This document shows positions 5,615 to 7,218 of a stretch of DNA of 7,218 bases, piece by piece. Location of the stretch: positions 1 to 7,218 of the forward strand of contig CAZHVO010000053.1 of the NCBI GenBank assembly GCA_964536195.1, written 5' to 3'. A program made the position numbers and the translations under genes. The stretch is from Susulua sp964536195. Lineage in GTDB: Bacteria > Omnitrophota > Gorgyraeia > Duberdicusellales > 4484-171. Within the stretch, counting starts at the first letter, position 1. Each line of letters begins with the position of its first letter. The notes beneath the pieces are model-generated. The model was not told the origin of the DNA. It did no database searches and saw only the letters and a program-made list of their open reading frames with translations.

Positions 5615-6486
5615 CTGGCCCACCCCTCCTCAATTTCTCCCTTATAAACTAAATAGGCTTCCCCCTCTAACCAAACATTATCTATTCTCTCTAAGAAGTC
5701 AAAACTAACCTTTAAGACATCTTCACTCTTAGTTTTAACAACAAGTGTAATTGCTTCTCCCCTCTTAACTCTAGGATTAAGTTTAAACCAAGAGATAATT
5801 GCTGAAGCTAATGACCCGGTACCACAAGCTAAAGTCTCAGCTTCTACTCCTCTCTCATAAGTTCTTACTGAAAGAGAATTCTTATCCTTTATCTCTACAA
5901 AATTAACATTAGCTCCAGCCGGCTTAAATTGTTTATGAAATCTTATCTCTCGGCCTATTCTGTCTACGTCGATTTTTTCAAGACCTTGAACAAAAACAAC
6001 TGCATGAGGCACACCGGTATTAATAAAATTTACCTTTAGTCTTCGCCCTGAAACCTTCAGCTGCAAATCTATCTTCAACCCAAAAGGAGCAGAGGTTTTT
6101 ATCTTTACTAAAGCACTACCATTTCTGCTTCTGCCTGCCGACAGGCAAGCTTTAACTTTACTCTCAATAACTCCAGCTTCAGTCTCGAATCTTAGGTTTT
6201 TGCTCTTCTTAACTAGAGAGGCCCACAGCCCCGCGCAGCGAGCTCCATTACCACACATTTCTGCTTCTGAACCATCAGCATTGAAAATCCTCATCTTAAA
6301 AAGTGCTTTGCTTGAAGGTTGGATTACCAATACTCCATCAGCACCAATACCTAATTTACGAGAGCAATACTTCTTGGCAAACTTCTTATAAAAAGCACTG
6401 TTGGCCTTAGACTTACCTTTAGAATTATCAAGAAGAATAAAATCATTGCCTGAAGCTTGTAATTTGTAAAACTCTATTTTCATCAT
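5611..6486 (-). CDS. dapF: Diaminopimelate epimerase
   Basis: Interconverts LL-DAP and meso-DAP, supplying both peptidoglycan and LysA. The 291-residue protein has the two-cysteine racemase mechanism. C78 is in MCGNGARC (77-84) and C221 is in ACGTGS (220-225). Substrate contacts include N14 in ASGNDF, N69, and E211/R212 in the ERGVEAET segment (211-218). It is slightly longer than the usual 270-280 residues. The excess is partly an eight-residue insert (A113-S120) encoded by a palindrome at 6127-6150, in a loop between the TEAGVIESKVK strand and VKIKTSAP. The catalytic parts are intact, so the gene should be functional. Two adjacent ATGs are possible starts and the upstream ribosome site is weak. 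Its TGA overlaps the next start by ATGA, implying translational coupling. Confidence 0.96.
   Translation of the reverse strand: MMKIEFYKLQASGNDFILLDNSKGKSKANSAFYKKFAKKYCSRKLGIGADGVLVIQPSSKALFKMRIFNADGSEAEMCGNGARCAGLWASLVKKSKNLRFETEAGVIESKVKACLSAGRSRNGSALVKIKTSAPFGLKIDLQLKVSGRRLKVNFINTGVPHAVVFVQGLEKIDVDRIGREIRFHKQFKPAGANVNFVEIKDKNSLSVRTYERGVEAETLACGTGSLASAIISWFKLNPRVKRGEAITLVVKTKSEDVLKVSFDFLERIDNVWLEGEAYLVYKGEIEEGWAR
5625..5630 (-). promoter_or_regulatory. Shine-Dalgarno of the small exported protein, inside dapF
   Basis: Minus-strand AGGAGG lies within the last codons of dapF, 10 nt before the ATG at 5614. It decides the start: the GTG at 5623 is only 1 nt away and unusable. Together with the ATGA overlap it predicts efficient coupled translation after dapF. 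Confidence 0.7.
6127..6150. repeat. Palindromic element inside dapF, eight codons in frame
   Basis: GCTT-CT-GCCTG, a CCGA loop, then CAGGC-AAGC form a 9-bp stem with a 2-nt bulge; TGCCTG/CAGGCA alone is a perfect 6-bp stem. The 24 bp coincide exactly with codons 113-120 of DapF (ACLSAGRS), at a point where the family alignment I recall has a short loop. It is probably an inserted palindromic repeat tolerated as protein sequence. Confidence 0.6.
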
Positions 6487-6498
6487 TTATCCAATCTC

Positions 6499-6556
6499 TG
6501 CAATCTGAATTTTCAGCCTGAGGCTGATCCGCCTCTGGCGGAAATCTATGCAATCT
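6499..6556. repeat. Tandem palindromes flanked by direct repeats, lysA-dapF gap
   Basis: Two perfect palindromes abut: TCAGCC-TGA-GGCTGA (6513-6527) and TCCGCC-TCT-GGCGGA (6528-6542). The 8-bp sequence TGCAATCT lies on both sides (6499-6506 and 6549-6556), like a target-site duplication around a roughly 42-bp insertion. No T-run follows either stem on the minus strand, so termination is unlikely. The element fills most of the 73-bp gap. Confidence 0.6.
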
Positions 6557-6559
6557 CTT

Positions 6560-7218
6560 TTAAATAATAAGTTCGCCTTTAATTAAGTCTGAATAGTTTT
6601 CTCTCTTTCTAATTAGGTAGGTCCTTCCATTCTTTACTAATACCTCAGCCACTCTGGGACGAGAATTGTAATTAGAACTCATACTAAAACCATAGGCTCC
6701 AGCTCCTAAGACAGCGATATAGTCTCCGGCCTTGGCCTTTATCTTCCTGCCCTTACCTAAAAAATCGCCACTTTCACAAATCGGACCAACAATATCAGCG
6801 CTCTTTGCTACCCTTTTGTTTGAGCCCTTAGTTAAGGAAACGATTTTATGATAAGCCCCATAAAGAGACGGTCGAGCTAAGTCATTCATAGCCGCATCAA
6901 CAATGATAAAGTTCTTACTCGCAGTCTCTTTTAGATAAATAACCTTAGTTACCAAGATTCCGGCATTACCAACAATAAACCTTCCCGGCTCTAAGATAAC
7001 CTTTAAACCTGACTGTTTAAGCAAAGGTAAAACTTTCTTAGCAAATTCCTTAGCAGTCTGAGGCCTCTCCTTATCATAAACTATACCCATTCCGCCGCCA
7101 ACATTAAGATACTCTAACTTTGCCCCTTTACTCTTTAATTCTCTTATAACTCTATTAGCCTTTTTAAAAGTCTTCACAAAGGGGGCTCCCTTTATAATCT
7201 GTGAACCAATATGCATAT
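6560..7218 (-). CDS. lysA: Diaminopimelate decarboxylase, C-terminal part
   Basis: Decarboxylates meso-DAP to L-lysine, a PLP fold-type III enzyme. About 219 of an expected 410-430 residues are in the window; the N-terminal part with the PLP lysine lies beyond 7218. Numbering from MHIGSQ, the visible motifs are HIGSQ (2-6), NVGGGMGI (38-45, PLP phosphate loop), EPGR (76-79), CESGDFL (147-153) with the active-site cysteine of the neighbouring subunit, and GAYGFSMSSNYNSRPR (173-188). The Met before HIGSQ is internal: the frame is still open at the edge, and the preceding partial codon ends in AT, fitting the usual His. It lies 73 bp before dapF. Arginine decarboxylase relatives are less likely given the CESGD motif and the dap genes. 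Confidence 0.96.
   Translation of the reverse strand, partial: MHIGSQIIKGAPFVKTFKKANRVIRELKSKGAKLEYLNVGGGMGIVYDKERPQTAKEFAKKVLPLLKQSGLKVILEPGRFIVGNAGILVTKVIYLKETASKNFIIVDAAMNDLARPSLYGAYHKIVSLTKGSNKRVAKSADIVGPICESGDFLGKGRKIKAKAGDYIAVLGAGAYGFSMSSNYNSRPRVAEVLVKNGRTYLIRKRENYSDLIKGELII

Noticed and set aside
6200..6391. Plus-strand 63-codon frame opposite dapF
   Set aside because: It is antisense to the catalytic part of DapF, whose motifs are intact, and no upstream ribosome site is seen.
7214..7216. Translation start of a short LysA at the Met before HIGSQ
   Set aside because: HIGSQ is an internal motif of diaminopimelate decarboxylase, and the frame remains open to the window edge.

Overview
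The window is a densely packed bacterial stretch with every gene on the minus strand, so it is read here from high to low coordinates. The order is lysA (3' part only), dapF, a small secreted protein, dapA, dapB, dapL, a secreted PEBP/YbhB-like protein, eno, an ftsB/divIC-like gene, and the 5' half of an initiator tRNA-fMet cut by the window edge. Gaps are 15 to 111 bp, two gene pairs overlap, and no stretch over 300 bp lacks a gene. No clear promoter is visible, so transcription probably starts upstream of lysA, beyond position 7218.

Six genes serve lysine and meso-diaminopimelate (DAP) synthesis. DapA condenses pyruvate with aspartate semialdehyde, DapB reduces the product, DapL transaminates tetrahydrodipicolinate directly to LL-DAP, DapF epimerises it to meso-DAP, and LysA decarboxylates that to lysine. 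The presence of dapL, with no dapD, dapC or dapE here, points to the short aminotransferase route. Enolase (glycolysis), a FtsB/DivIC-type divisome protein and tRNA-fMet follow, so the block is essential housekeeping. It contains two unexplained exported proteins.

The organism looks like an AT-rich, uncultured-type, Gram-negative-like bacterium. I lean to Candidatus Omnitrophota (OP3) or a relative. The reasons are the dapL cluster, a small exported protein with a TYYPSPHGVY segment of a kind I associate with that phylum, and many short GC-rich palindromes. This is inference from memory, not a search.

The most unusual feature is the palindromes. At least seven short, GC-rich inverted repeats of different sequence occur in 7.2 kb of otherwise AT-rich DNA. 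One (6127-6150) lies inside dapF and spans exactly eight codons in frame. One (3547-3580) encodes the last residues of DapB. Two sit side by side between lysA and dapF, flanked by an 8-bp direct repeat. A nested pair sits between the PEBP gene and eno. They look like dispersed palindromic elements, some of them exapted as protein sequence. I see no new defence system, CRISPR array, insertion sequence or phage gene.
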